Shown here: piece after piece, positions 47,930 to 60,961 of the stretch
How positions within the stretch are numbered: position 1 is the stretch's first letter
How the letters are laid out: each line of letters opens with the position of its first letter
Assembly: GCA_008638375.1 (NCBI GenBank)
Contig: CM018041.1
Coordinates: 2,719,501 to 2,783,500, forward strand
DNA from: Nyssa sinensis
Lineage: Eukaryota; Streptophyta; Magnoliopsida; Cornales; Nyssaceae
Reading direction: 5' to 3'
DNA length: 64,000 nt
Made by a program: the position numbers and the translations under genes
The notes under the pieces: model-generated
Told to the model about the DNA's origin: nothing
Databases searched by the model: none
The model's input: only the letters and a program-made list of their open reading frames with translations

Positions 47930-50900
47930 AGAATAGTATTCTCTTTTATGTGATTATTTTATAATTATAAAAACAAATTTATATAATTTCATATTATATT
48001 TATCTTTTTTTATTAGAATTGTCAAAATACCGACATTAACAAAAAAAAAAAATTATTTTTTTGTTGTTATACTAATTTTTCTTATGATATTTAATAATTA
48101 CAAGAGTATTTCTTGTAACTTTTAAAATAATAAGAATAGTTAATGTAATATATAAAAATATTTTATTCTAAGAAAATTATTTGAACGGTGGATTTTGTAT
48201 ATATAGAGAGAAGAATCAATAAGTTATCAATATAAGAGTAAAAAAATCAGTATAATTTTAGGTATTTATAATTATTAAATAACTTAGAAAAAATTAATAT
48301 AATTATCTCGAATTTTACGCAACAAATCTAATTCACTCATTCTTAGATTCTCTTTACCACTTAACTACTTTGAGTGGTGTTTTTTTATATTTATATCAAC
48401 ATTAAATTATCTTTTTTTAAAAAAATAACTTTAATGTGGTCAATATTATTTAAAACTATAAGCATTTGCTTTTTAGAACAATATACAAACTATGATATAT
48501 ATTATCGAAATATACTTATCAAATATTAAAGATTTAAAATTAATTTATCTTTTCAATTTCACTAATATTAGTTTCAATTACAACAAATGGATACAATACA
48601 ATCAAGCGAGACAATCCATGATTTAGAAAATCTTAGATATGCTATTAGAATTATTGAACTGAACCAATAAAGATTTGACACATCAATAAAATATATTAAT
48701 AATCACTTGTTGATGTGTCGTATGTTTATTAATTTGAATATAGTATACAAGATTGATAAATAAATTTTTTCCAGGCCGGATCACAGTAAATGTAACATTA
48801 GCTATAAGGAAGCCAACATAAAGGATGTAATTATAGCTGGCGGTGCACCATTGACTAAGTTATTAGCAATTCTGCTTCATTTTCTAACAATTTATCAGAA
48901 TCCAATCCAGTTTTCTTATTCGCAAATGATAATGATAGGAAAAGTTGATAACACTTAAATATGAGCAAGTAGTAGGGCGCTTTTGCTTGCATCACTTTCG
49001 GTGTGTTCTTATCCATTTATTGACTTCTGTGGAGAAGCTTTAAAACCATTTGTTGCTATGAGCAGCAGTTACGTCCTTCAGCCTTTACTAAGCTACTAAA
49101 CAAACCAATGTTGCATAATTATTAAATTCGGCTCGGTTCTGTTTTATCGGTTGAATAAAAAATCGAGGCTTAAATTATACTGAGTCTTTATTCTGATAGG
49201 AGAAGAATGAGAATTAGTATGAACTGTCTGATCCGATAAAGTTTTTATGAACGATCAGATATTTTTTTTATATTTCTGTGTAAAGATTGAATTGACCAAA
49301 ATTTTGGATTAATTGTTTAAAGAAATGGAGGACTTCTTTGTAATTCAACATAAAGATTAACTTTTGATCAGCCAAAAGGGCCATTTCTCACAGCAGTGTG
49401 CTTAAATTACATTTTAGAGTCTTAGACTTTGTATTCATACATAAAACATTTATAGGTCGTTTAATACTTGGATGAAACATTTAAATTCAAGGCCTTTCTC
49501 TTTGATTTTTTGTAAGTTTATAATTATTTTTAAATTTTTATAATTAAATTAAATACATCCGGTTCCGAAGTTGAACCATTGACCCACCCACCTAGTTCCT
49601 TGCGGCACTAGCCATTAAAATAAGCATTTGAGAAAAAAGTTCATCTTAAGAACTTTTGAGAATGCTCTGTCGAGTCATTGAAATCTCCCCAATCCCAACT
49701 CCAACCCTCAGCCAAACAGGCCCTTAGAAAAAGAAAACAACCAAAAGTGCTTCTTGGACAAATATGATTCTGTACGTAGAATTAGTTTCATATATATCAT
49801 ATCTTGACACAGATGAGAACCGTCCAAACTGCTTGACCAAAGAGCTCACGCTTGCTAGTGGCGTGTTTGGTTTATCATGCGGCTTTTATAAAGCTTTTAC
49901 TGAATATCGCATCTGAGTGCACAAGGATCAACGTGTTGTTCCACTTCTACCAAACTTTTAGCAGATACAATGCATCCAATGCAATTTTTTTTCTCTTCTT
50001 TTTGGTAGATAAGTAAATTTTAATGCAAGTTATTATATCTGACTGATTTTTTATTCAATTTTGATAAACTTTTGACCCTAAATATGTTAAATGACCGAAT
50101 TGTCCCTATGATATTTTTATAATGAGGAACAATGTTATATTTAATGCTAGATTTTTTAAAATACTTTATCAACTTATGATAATAATTGTTTTAATCCATA
50201 TTTTCTTAAATAATGTAGTATTACTTGAGTGGTTACTGCATAATTTTTTTTAAAAATTTTTTTAGAAAAATTTAAACTTTATTTATTTTAAAAATACTTT
50301 TAATATATTAATAATTAGAGAAAGATAAGTTATAAAATCCAATATAATAAACAGTTTTCATTTAGACATTGGCATGCAATTCAAGATACAATGAAATGTT
50401 CTTTATCTTGGTAAAATAAAAATAGAAAATTCAAAAAGTAATAGACAAGTTTGTGATATAATTGAATTATTATGGTCATTTTATAAGTTGAAGTCACTTT
50501 TGAAAAAAAAAAAAAATCAATTAAATTAACTAAAAAAATGTATTAACCATGAAATTACATACATTTGATCATCTTATAATTAATAAATTTTTAAGAAACC
50601 AACTTAATTCATGGTGGGTAATTAATAATTTTATTACCTAATAATTAATATTTTTTTAAAAATAATTTTTATAATATTAATTATTAGAGAGATACGATAA
50701 TTATATATGTACTTCTATATATTCTATTTATGACATATCTTGATGATTATCTTTATTAATTTTACATAATTGAAATAAAAAAATATTATAAATGAGAACA
50801 ATTATAATATTAGTAAACATAATTTATTTACTTGAAATGAACATTATGAGTATTTTTTGCCATTATTTAAGTATTATATGTATTTGTTTTCATAAAAAAA

Positions 50901-51320
50901 CTAAAATAATATTCAAAAATTGCATAGGGTCTTTTTTTGCACCAAAATTATTCAAATGTAAGAAACACTAAATGATGAATAAAAATATGAAAAAAACTCA
51001 ATAATTAATAAATTTTTAATTTTTTGTATCTATTAATCATAACAGAGTTGATGTCTACTTGACTCTAAATTCTTAATTCGTAGAGAATTTTTTTAAAAAA
51101 AAGGTATTTATTTTTATTTTTATTTTTAAGTAATTAGGCAAAAATAAATAAATAAAATAAAAATAATATATTAAACTTACGAGCGGGCCCACAAGTCTAC
51201 GAAGTTGACCTTTTGATTGGACGAGAGAAACCATCAGATCATTAGACATTCTTTGTATACCATCAAAAAAAGGTTTCTGTCTTTTGTAGACTAATCCTTC
51301 CCAAAATTGCAATTTGCAAA
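47930..51320. other. AT-rich intergenic DNA, no gene recognised
   Basis: Mostly A/T runs and short ORFs. The block 49500-49960 is somewhat less AT-rich, without coding similarity. Confidence 0.5.
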
Positions 51321-51640
51321 TGCAAACCTTCTAAAGCTTCTACCAGTTTCTCTACCCCTCCTCGCACGTGTATCTGACCTAGAACGCACACCGCCCCGTG
51401 TTTTTTAATTTGAGAGCAAAAGGCGCTGTCCTTCACGGTGCGTGTCCCACGCTCCTGGAATCTTTAGGAAGGATAACAAAAACATGTTTCTTCAAGCTTT
51501 TTAGGTAAGGCTGCGGCGTGAAGTGCGATCCGCACGTGCGATTTACTTGAAAAAGCACTTCTTTCTGCTTGTCGTTATTGGAGAGTGGTTTCCAAACGCG
51601 TTGTATGGGAGTGGAGGTGGACATGGGTTTCTATTTTGTT
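51320..51640. other. GC-richer island in intergenic DNA
   Basis: Contains several CACGTG-type words (TCGCACGTGT near 51363, CCGCACGTGCG near 51531) in otherwise AT-rich DNA. An open frame crosses it on the minus strand but has no recognisable similarity. Possibly a decayed transposon or a regulatory segment. Confidence 0.3.
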
Positions 51641-52196
51641 TGTTTTTTTTAAATGGGACCACATGCATTATGAATAAATAATTATTAATCCAGACAAGAA
51701 GATTCGAGAAGAGTGTGTAAAAAATAGGATAACAGGACAAGCCGGTGACCTAACCAGTTGTCGTGATGGCTCGGAGAATTATCTTTTCCTTGTGGAAGCA
51801 GACAATGGTTTAATGCTTCAAAAATTCATGTTGAGGGTTTTCACCCATGTAAATTAAATGAAAAAGTCAAGGTGTTATAATTGAAGTATTATCTCTTTTG
51901 CTTTTCATAAAAATAGTCGAAGGGTTTAAACTTTGCCAATGACAAAATAAAATCTAATTTTATTATGTAGATAAGATGGGTTGGATTAATAAGTTAGTTA
52001 GATGTCTTGCCATTTAGGCTCGATCTCTCATTGGTCTATAGGATTCTGAAACTCCTATCATATAAAAAAAAAAAACTAATTAAAAAAAGCTAAAATAATT
52101 AAACCCTAAATTGAATTAAGAATTCTAATAATTTATTAAAAAAATATTACTTTAAATTAAGATAAACTAAAACCTTAACTTTAGTTTACTAGAGAC

Positions 52197-52817
52197 TAGG
52201 ATGTCAATTGTGTCATGTTCATGTTGTGTCGAGTCATGGTATAGGTATCTCATTATATGGGTTAACCTGAACACAACACGATTAACTAATCGTATCAAAA
52301 TTCTCGACCTAACACGAAATGTTTATTATACGTGTAACACGATACAACCCGTTTAATAAATGTGTCGTGTTAACATAAGTAATACAATACGATTTGTTTA
52401 ACCCATTTAATAAATATATCGTATTAAAATCGACATGATTGACACATATAACTCATTTTAACACATTTAACATGTATAACTTATTTAATAAATACATTTG
52501 TTGAGTTTTCTCATTCTTTTAATATTTTTTTATTTTATTTTATATTTTCATTAAATTAAAATATAAATTTAGTATTAAAAAAGATTAATACTTATAATAT
52601 TAAATTATTTCTATACTTATAAAAAAATATTAATTATTACATATATTAATACTTATAATTTTTATATTTATTCATTTCAATCGTGTTAACCGTGTCAATT
52701 ATAATCTAACCTATTTAATAATCGTATCAATCGTGTCAACCTGTTATGATTCAAACTCAATCCAAATCTGTTAATTTCATGTTGTGTTATCGTGTCGTAT
52801 CATAAATTAATACCTTA
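52197..52817. mobile_element. hAT-like non-autonomous element, copy 1
   Basis: Left end TAGGATGTCAATTGTGTC; right end reverse-complements to TAAGGTATTAATTTATGATA followed by CGACACGATAACAC. The arms are rich in CGTGT/ACACGA words (AACACGATTAAC, CGTGTCAATC). Flanks CTAGAGAC (52189-52196) and ATAGAGAT (52818-52825) share 6 of 8 bases, consistent with an old 8-bp duplication. Related to the copy at 58206. Confidence 0.7.
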
Positions 52818-53056
52818 ATAGAGATGATAGAAAAATGTAGAGAGATGATAGAGAAAATAAGTCTAACATAAATTGTGGTTGCAAGCAAAAGAGATTGTGA
52901 ATCAAGAGGAGAGACGATGTGATGTGAAAGAGAGGAAGATGGTGAGATATGAGATAGATATAAACACTTTTTTTCCCCCTAAGAATGATGTAATTCTACT
53001 CAAGGATAAAAGTATCCTTATAAAATCTACACGATAAAATTATACATACATATATA

Positions 53057-53080
53057 TATGTGTGTGTGTGTGTGTGTGTT
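53057..53080. repeat. (TG)n microsatellite
   Basis: TATATATATG followed by about 11 TG units. The long open frame that begins here is a by-product of the repeat. Confidence 0.85.
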
Positions 53081-53467
53081 TCTTACAAAAAGTTAAGCGG
53101 TAGGAGGATATTATGTAAGTTAAATATCATGCATGAGCGCGCACACATACACATATATACAGATTACAGAGGAAAGAGAGTGAAACAGAGAATAAGAACA
53201 AGAGAATTGTCATCAGAGTGGGATTTAGGACACCATCACTCTAGAAAGGGGATGGCTGGAGTTGGGCACATTATCACCATTGTGGAAGTTAGAGGTTGTG
53301 TTGTTGGGAGTTGGCATTGTCGAGAGTGGATTGTGACGTTATACTATGGAGGTTGTGCCGACCGTAATAAAAGGAGGCGGTGGAAGCGATCGTCAGTTAC
53401 GAAAGAAAGAAAAAAAGGACTTGTTATGGTTTCGGATATAAATTAAAAAAAAAAAGAGAGAAAATAA

Positions 53468-53592
53468 AGGTTTATATCCTAATCTTTGAGAAGTTTTGTT
53501 GTTGTCTTTATAGGTAGGAGTAAATTCATGGTTTGTATACTAATCTTCGAAAACCTTTGTTGTCGTCTTTGTAGGTAATAGTAAATTTATGT
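53468..53592. repeat. Tandem duplication of about 62 bp
   Basis: GGTTTATATCCTAATCTTTG at 53470 is followed one unit later by GGTTTGTATACTAATCTTCG near 53532; the two units stay alignable to their ends (GTAGGAGTAAATTC / GTAATAGTAAATTT). Imperfect, so not recent. Confidence 0.7.
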
Positions 53593-54459
53593 TGCGATTA
53601 CTTACCTGTTAAAAAAAAGGTCATGTTTGACTCTAAATCAATAGAATTTTTTTTTTATTTACATATATATTCCAATCTTAATAGATGACGTATGCACTTA
53701 TATATATATTTTTAATTTATTTTATTAAAATTAAATAATCACATGATATATATATATATGAGTATATACAAAATTCACTAATATTATAATACTACATACA
53801 TTAGAAGAGATTCTTTCTACTTAATTTGAATTGAACATTATCGTTTAAAAAATATTTTACTTGTCCATTAATAGCAATTCTATCTCAAGTTTTACAAAAA
53901 AAAAAAAATTTTAAATATTTTTAAATTTATTACATAAAATAGACATCAAGTTAATTTAAAAAAAATACATGACTACAAAATAAATCTGGCACTAAAAAAT
54001 GACTAAATGTAATTATTCTTATCTCTTCCTTCTAATAATAATAAAAAATAAAAATGGTGAGTCCTAGAGTTTAAAGGGATGAATTTTTTTTAATTTAATA
54101 CATGTAAAATAATTTAAAATATTTTTTATTAATTTATAAAAATAAATAAATAAATAAAAAGAAGGACCAATGAAATATAAGTCGAAAATACGGTCTCAAT
54201 TTTTTTCTTTTTTCGTCAAAATCGAGACCGACTTTTTGTGGAAAAAGGACAAACCCGCTCGTTTTAATAGTTAGTTATGTTTTTACCTTAACCGCACACG
54301 TAATTAAGAACCAGCCGAAGGGTATTTTGGACATCACAGTTCCCGAAGCAGAAACGGACAAAAATGGTGGTCCAATGGTGAATTTACGACCCTTTCGAGG
54401 GCAAATACAAAGCAACCAGGGATAATGCGGTGACCAACGCCGATCAGATATTGGTAACA

Positions 54460-54472
54460 ATAAAATATATAT
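54460..54472 (+). promoter_or_regulatory. Probable TATA box of the ABA receptor gene
   Basis: TAAAATATATATA lies about 320 bases upstream of the receptor start codon, leaving room for a 5' UTR of roughly 290 bases that contains two short upstream ORFs. Confidence 0.4.
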
Positions 54473-54557
54473 ACAATTACATATCGGTGTGTATATATGC
54501 GTTTGCGAATATTATATTACAGGCCATGAGATGATAGTGTTGTGGTTCTTTCTGGTA

Positions 54558-54599
54558 ATGAAGCCATTAGCGATGGCGGTGGGTTTTGGATGCTACTGA
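54558..54599 (+). promoter_or_regulatory. uORF 1 in the ABA receptor leader
   Basis: ATG at 54558 opens a 13-codon ORF ending in TGA at 54597-54599 (MKPLAMAVGFGCY). It lies between the probable TATA box and the main ATG. A translational effect is plausible but unproven. Confidence 0.45.
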
Positions 54600-54736
54600 G
54601 TCAATTCGTTCTGTCTCAAAAAACGAAGAAACGACTTTGCCAGAAAGTGTTGTTCATCGGTGATCAGAGGGTTTTCCGGTTTCTGGCGACCGAAGGGTTT
54701 TAATAGAACTGTAGCGCGACAAAATTGTGGTTTTTG

Positions 54737-54769
54737 ATGGTTATTTTTGTTGCTTTAGAGAGAGAGTAG
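54737..54769 (+). promoter_or_regulatory. uORF 2 in the ABA receptor leader
   Basis: A 10-codon ORF ending in TAG (54767-54769), only 22 bases before the main ATG at 54792. Such a short gap limits reinitiation at the main start. Confidence 0.45.
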
Positions 54770-54791
54770 CGTGAAGGAGTTAGGTACAATC

Positions 54792-57659
54792 ATGAACAGT
54801 AATGGATTTAGCAGTGTGGAGTCGGAGTACATTCGGCGACACCATACGCACGAGACTGCCGAGAATCAATGCAGTTCGGCTCTCGTCAAGCACATCAAGG
54901 CTCCTGTTCACCTTGTATAATCTCTCTCTCTCTCTCTCTGCTTTCTCGTTATATTTATATCATATAGCTCTCTTTAGATCGAGGAATTGATATTGGGTTT
55001 TGCAGATTTGATTGTGTTCGCTGAAGTTTCTGGAAGATCGTTGTTCAAATTTATTTTTTTTTGGGATTTTATTGGATTTGTTGTGAGTTTTTGACCTTTG
55101 ACCAAATTATTTTCATTTCGATCCGAAGCCTTTTTATTTTATTTGTGATGATTTTAACTGAATCTGATTTTTAATTTTTAGTCTGTTGATTGATCAATCA
55201 AATTATGTTTCCGTTCAGTTCAAACTTTGTTCGATTGCCGACAAAAGAATAGAAAATTAATTTATTTTTAATTTATGTTGTCATGTTTTCCAAAAAAAAA
55301 AAAATTGTTCTAGGCATGGCTGGATGGAGGTGATTGACTCATCAAAAACTTATTTTCTTTTCTTCTTCTACCTTTTACACAACCAAACACAGCAAAATAT
55401 TGAAAATGAAATTGAGAGTAATCAATGTCTGGAATAGTTACTGCATTTTATAATTTTGTAACTGTCACAATTTTCGTGTTACCAGAAAGTATTGGTACGG
55501 TTTCCACTAATTTTCTTAAGAAATTTTCTTATACTTGTTATTCCCCTGAGGATTTTGCATGATGCACATGTTTCAGATAGAACCACCTCATATATGAAAT
55601 TAGAGAGTTTGAATCATATTGTAATGTGCCCGTATCATTCAAAAAGAAAAAAAAACATAACTATGGTTGAGTCATTATGTTAATAATTTGTGTCATTTTG
55701 TTTTCATTAGGTTTGGTCTTTGGTGAGAAGATTTGATCAACCACAAAAGTACAAGCCATTCGTCAGCCGGTGCATTGCACAGGGAAGCCTAGAGATTGGG
55801 AGTCTTAGAGAAGTAGATGTTAAGTCGGGGCTTCCTGCCACTACTAGCACTGAAAGATTGGAAGTTCTTGATGATAATGAACATGTCCTTAGTGTCAGAA
55901 TTATTGGTGGGGATCACAGACTCAGGGTATGCAAAAATTTTATTTTTGCCTTAAGTCTGATTGTTCATCCCCGAATACAGTAAATGTATTTGCATGTTTC
56001 AGTTTTAACTCACACACACAGTACATATAAGGAATTAGTAATACTTATATATATATATGTGTATGTATATATATATATATATGTATATGTATATGCATAT
56101 GTATATTAAAGTGATAATGTGTCGGAATTTTCCTGGAGTTTTTGCCTAAGTGCAGCAAAAATCAAGCTTTCAGGAAATATGATTAAGATGCATTTAACAT
56201 GGATTACCTAAAATTTGATCTTCAAATATTGATTAAAGTGATAAGGTTATTATTGTGAAAAAAATGTTTAGGTTTTTACATGTTTTTGAAGTTACCATTG
56301 CAATGGAGTGCAAATGGGGGTTGCCTGGAACATGATCAGTTCACACGCATACACACATATATTCTGAATGGGACAATAATTTAATTTGATTTTGAATTGA
56401 ATGTTCAGTATGTGATATTAGTATCTGTAAAGAATTCATCAGCAAATCTTCAATCTCATGAAGCAAATTCACTGGTATTGTCAACAAACCATGATTTACT
56501 GTGCCTTAAATTAACAACAGAGATGAATTTGGATCTAAATCCTGTTAAGTTCTAATTTTGTATGCTTAGTTGATTCCCAATTTTTCTTTATTTTAATATC
56601 CGAACTGAATGGTACTTTTTAAGATCATGATCATTCTGATCCCCATCTGCTGTGAATCATGTTTATTCATTTCTTCCCACTTGGTCAGATATCTAGGTTA
56701 AATTTTAGCCCTTTCAGTTGATCGTACCAACCAATTTTTTTGGTAAGGTGAATATACACACACGCACACACACATACATATAGGAACGGCTGCAAAATCT
56801 TTGATTGTTTTGGTGGGTTAGAAGAAAGAATAAGTGATTCAGAAGAATTCTCTGACCGGGAAAGTCAGGGTGTTGTGTTACTAATTTTGATAGTAGCTTT
56901 CAGGGATCACCTTCATAGCCATAGAACAGTGGTACAGGCAGTGTCTGAAAATGAGGGGTGGAATTGGGGCATGCTTCTAAAGTTGACCCGAGCAATGGGA
57001 CCACCTTCATGGGATTCGTGAATTATGATTTTGACTCTGTAATATATAGACTGCATGTGTGGGCAAGGAGAACCAGTTTGAGCCTGAATGTGGATTGTCC
57101 ATGGCTTTGGGCCAAATGTCGTCCCTATATGCCATGCATACCAGGGAGATAGAGGATGGAAACTCTATTTCTATGTTGATTAAAGTGGTTCCAAACTAAT
57201 TATAACATCTAATTTTGTCACAATATTTAACCTTGGTGCAATATGATTCTCTCTTTTCAGTAACTAGTTGGAATTGAACCCTAAACATCAAATATTCCCA
57301 GGTGCTACACTAATGATTAGACCTGGATCCTTATGTTTTTCTGTAACAAGTAGGATGAGTTAGGCTAAGCTTGTTTTCTGCTCACTGATTTATCAATGCT
57401 GCTGCTATCAGTTTGGCATTGTTTATATTTTCTCCATTTATCTGTATTTTTTTTTCAGAACTACTCCTCGACCATTTCCCTCCATCCAGAGATCATTGAA
57501 GGAAGACCAGGGACTCTGGTGATTGAATCGTTTGTGGTGGATGTGCCTGATGGGAACACCAATGATGAGACCCGCTACTTTGTTGAAGCCTTGATCAAGT
57601 GCAATCTCAAATCTCTTGCTGATGTTTCAGAGAGGCTGGCAGTGCAGGACCTGGACTGA
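54792..57659 (+). CDS. PYL8/PYL9-like: Abscisic acid receptor, PYL8/PYL9 type
   Basis: Soluble START-fold (PYR/PYL/RCAR) receptor that binds abscisic acid and then inhibits clade A PP2C phosphatases in nucleus and cytosol. Three exons in frame: 54792-54914, 55711-55926, 57459-57659; 179 aa. An in-frame TAG at 54756 shows that ATG 54792 is the first possible start. Signature residues are present: the ABA-carboxylate lysine K56 in QKYKPF, the gate loop SGLPA at 80-84, the latch HRL at 110-112 within GGDHRL, and the C-terminal helix with [33 protein letters not shown] and [12 protein letters not shown] match the monomeric subfamily (PYL7-PYL10), whose genes share this two-intron layout. It ends at AVQDLD, slightly shorter than PYL8 (188 aa). 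All canonical residues are intact, so it should be functional. The first intron is about 0.8 kb and the second 1.5 kb. Confidence 0.97.
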
Positions 57660-58205
57660 GCCCATTGATCGGATCTAAGAGTGGGTCTGCGTGGATTTGG
57701 TGGATGCTATGAATACCATGGATGAAGCTTCTTCTAAGGCTTTCGAATCTCGGAGGCTTTGGAGACAGACTGGTAGTAGCTCTTGTTCCATCTTCCACAA
57801 ACATTGGCACTCGTTTTCTTTTTGCTTGTTTTGTTCTGTGTCTTGGTTTTGCGATTATGCTGAACTTGGTGTCTCTAATAGTTAAAGAACCACAGCTTTT
57901 ATAAAGGTTTCTAAAAAAGACTAGGGTTCTCTCTCTGATTTTCCATGGTTTTGGCCATGGCATAAGTCTTGCTTTATAGTTGTAAATATACATGCTGGAT
58001 AAAATTGGTGCTTGTAGCTCTGTTTTTTCATGTTGTACTTGTAGCTTCTAATTGCAGTTAGATTTAGTATGGGAATGGATATAGCCTGCAGGCCAGTTGT
58101 GTATCATTACATAGAGAGAGGCTTGTAATTATTACTATTTATTAGCACCATAATTATCTTTATCTATTATTACTATTTGTTATGTATTGGAAGGGTAGTT
58201 TTAAC

Positions 58206-58731
58206 TAGGAGTGTCATTTCATGTTATCGTGTCATGTTCGGGTCGTGTCAAGGCATACATATTCAAACATGTGTGAATCCAAACCCGACACTATTAACTA
58301 ATTGTGTTATGTTTCAAAACCCAAACCTAATCCATTTATTAAACAGGTTACACGTGTCGACACACTTAATCCGTTTATTTTAATTTTTTTTTATTTTTTA
58401 AATAAAAAAATTTACATATCTTTTAATATGTATAAATAATTTTCAAGTTTAGTAACTTTGGATATGAACCAAATTAAAGTAAAAACATCTTTTATAAATA
58501 AAAAATTTCAAAACCTTGATAAATGTTTGATGTGAGATGAATTATCTCAACTCATAATATATTTTATAATTAAACGTGTTAGGTCGTATTAAACGGGTTG
58601 ACACTAGTAAAATTCAAACCCGACATGTTCATTAATCGTGTTATACGTGTCAATCCGTTTATGACCCAAACTTCATTTATGCTAAACCCAAACTCGTTAA
58701 TTTCGTGTCGTGTTAAAAATTGACACCCCTA
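58206..58731. mobile_element. hAT-like non-autonomous element, copy 2
   Basis: Left end TAGGAGTGTCATTTCATG, right end reverse-complemented TAGGGGTGTCAATTTTTAAC: clear terminal inverted repeats. Subterminal AACCCGACA and CGTGTCAATCCG words match the 52197 element. Flanks GTTTTAAC (58198-58205) and ATTTTAAG (58732-58739) share 6 of 8 bases, an eroded 8-bp duplication. It lies about 0.55 kb past the ABA receptor stop codon. Confidence 0.8.
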
Positions 58732-58739
58732 ATTTTAAG

Positions 58740-60900
58740 CAAACTTATATTGACTTTTCATTTATGATAATAACAAAAATTATTCATGAGATTGCAGAGC
58801 TGAAATGATACTGAATTCTCAAATCTTTATTGATAAATTATAAAAATTTCTCCTTCAGTCTTATTATTATTTTTTAAAATGACAAAAGTGTACCTTTCAT
58901 GTTTTTTTTTTTACATTTTTAAATTATTGATTAATTATTTTTAATTTTTAATTTTAAATAAATATTAATTAAAATATTTTTTGACTAAAAAATATAAGTT
59001 ATTTATCTTAATTTTTTTTTTATATATAAAATGAAAAAAAATGGTCAAAATTGAAGAAAAAAAAATGAAAAATATAGTTTTATCATTTTGAAAAAAACAA
59101 ATGGGAGGATAAATCTTTTTACTTTGTCAATAAAAATAAGGAGAAGTTAATATCATTTTAGAAAAATCAAAAAAAAAAAAAAACACTTGTGTTGTGGAGG
59201 AGCTCTCTTGGGAGCTTTCCTGCAAGTTGTCTTGTGTGGTCACACTTGCGACTGTTTTCATAGTTTATATCATTCGCACTGGCGCCATCTTTGCATTTTT
59301 GTTTTTCTAATAATCCTTTTATGTGGATGCGAATATCTTAGCAGCGTCATGGACAAAAGTCCAAATCCTTGTTGATAAGTATGAACAGCCTATATTAGTA
59401 ATTGCCCATTAATAAGCATTTTGACATTTGTTATTAAAACTTCATATTCAAACATTGTCTTTATTTTTTTGCAGTCCAATATGACCATATCTGAAAACGA
59501 ATCTTGGAGGAAGAAATAAAAAAGGGTGTTGCAGTGGACGGCATTATCTTGTCGGTCCAAATTGTTGGTATGCATTTCGAATGTCACCGACACACAAAAT
59601 GGACTCTTCTTTCCAGTGCAATGTAAATGTTTCATGTAATCCTGTAATTGATGGATTCAATTGGCTACTCTTATCAACTTTCAGACCTTTTGTTGTGTCT
59701 CATAAGGGCAATTCTAATAGTGAATTTAGGAGGGAAGTTATTCTCTTTAACAACCACTTTGGCTCCAAATAAAATACTGTTTATCCTTCAAGAGAAAACC
59801 CATTGTTGTATTTATTTTGGATTCAATCAAAATGCATATTTGCATCAAGTGAGAAGATAAAGAGAGTGAATCTAGAAGTTAGTTGGAGGAGAGAGAAAGA
59901 GATAGGTTAGTAGGAAGAAAGACAAATAAATACCAAAATTACTCTTTTTGAATATCATTGTTGGAGTGATATATAATGTAGGGAGTCACTGTATATATGT
60001 ATAAGCATTGTAACAACATATAGTCATTGGTCTATGTATAAACATTGTAACAACAATCAAATATGTTTTTTGGATCCAAAAAAGACTCATTGTTAGAGTT
60101 GCTCTAACTAGCTAGTGATATTTATTTTATGAACTATAATAGTTTGTTATATTTATTTGAACAATGTTTCAATGTCCATCCCCTATTGTTCATCTTGTAC
60201 CAATCTACTCACATAGGTGAAATCCATAGTTTGTGAAACCTACAAGTAAATCTCACCCATGTGAGTAAACGAGTATTAAGAGATGGACATTAAAATATTT
60301 TCTTATTTATTTTATAGACTATATTTTTTTACAGCGGCTGGACCACCTCATATCTTTGTCCTTCTAATACCATTTTGTTATTATGCCCCTTTTTTTAAAA
60401 AATAAATAAATTATATAACACATGACATGATATCATAAAAACAACACAGGTAGGCTAGGCCAGTCCATTAAAGTAATATATGCATGTGATGATAATCAAA
60501 TCAATGGTACTCAGTTCAGCTAATGATCTTTTCAATCCAACAACCTGTAACTTTTTTTTTCAATAGTCGCTAATTCTTTGGACAGCTTTATAATTTGAAA
60601 TCTGAACTACAATATAAACAATTTGAGTAAATTTTTGTTAATTCATTCGTAAAAAGGATGAATATAAACTAAAAAAAGAATTATTCATTCTAAACTGATC
60701 CAATGTCTTGGCTGTGAAGATTTACCCATATTGGGAACTGAAATATGGTTTCCTCTCAATGATAGTTTATGAAGTTATAAAACGTGAATTGCTTCAAAGC
60801 TGCAAGGATATGTAGCAAAAATTCAATGGAATATTTACAACAGAAAAATCTCGAGGGAAAAATTGCAGAATTTTATATAAATAATTGCCTGTAGAGATTA
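58740..60900. other. Intergenic DNA between convergent genes
   Basis: AT-rich with only short ORFs. 59190-59310 is more GC-balanced (GGAGGAGCTCTCTTGGGAGC and a small palindrome TTGTGTGGTCACACTTG), which I could not assign. The right end probably includes the FTSH4 3' UTR. Confidence 0.4.
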
Positions 60901-60961
60901 GTATACACACTGTACAGAGCTCCCCATTATAATTGACTAAAGTACATGAGAAGAGATCGAC

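Noticed and set aside
53060..53446. 128-aa open frame on the plus strand starting in a TG repeat
   Set aside because: The start lies within a (TG)n microsatellite (Cys-Val repeats), the composition is odd and there are no domains.
57607..57993. 128-aa open frame on the minus strand over the end of the ABA receptor gene
   Set aside because: Antisense shadow of the PYL exon 3 and 3' UTR; no similarity to any protein I know and no splice or promoter context.
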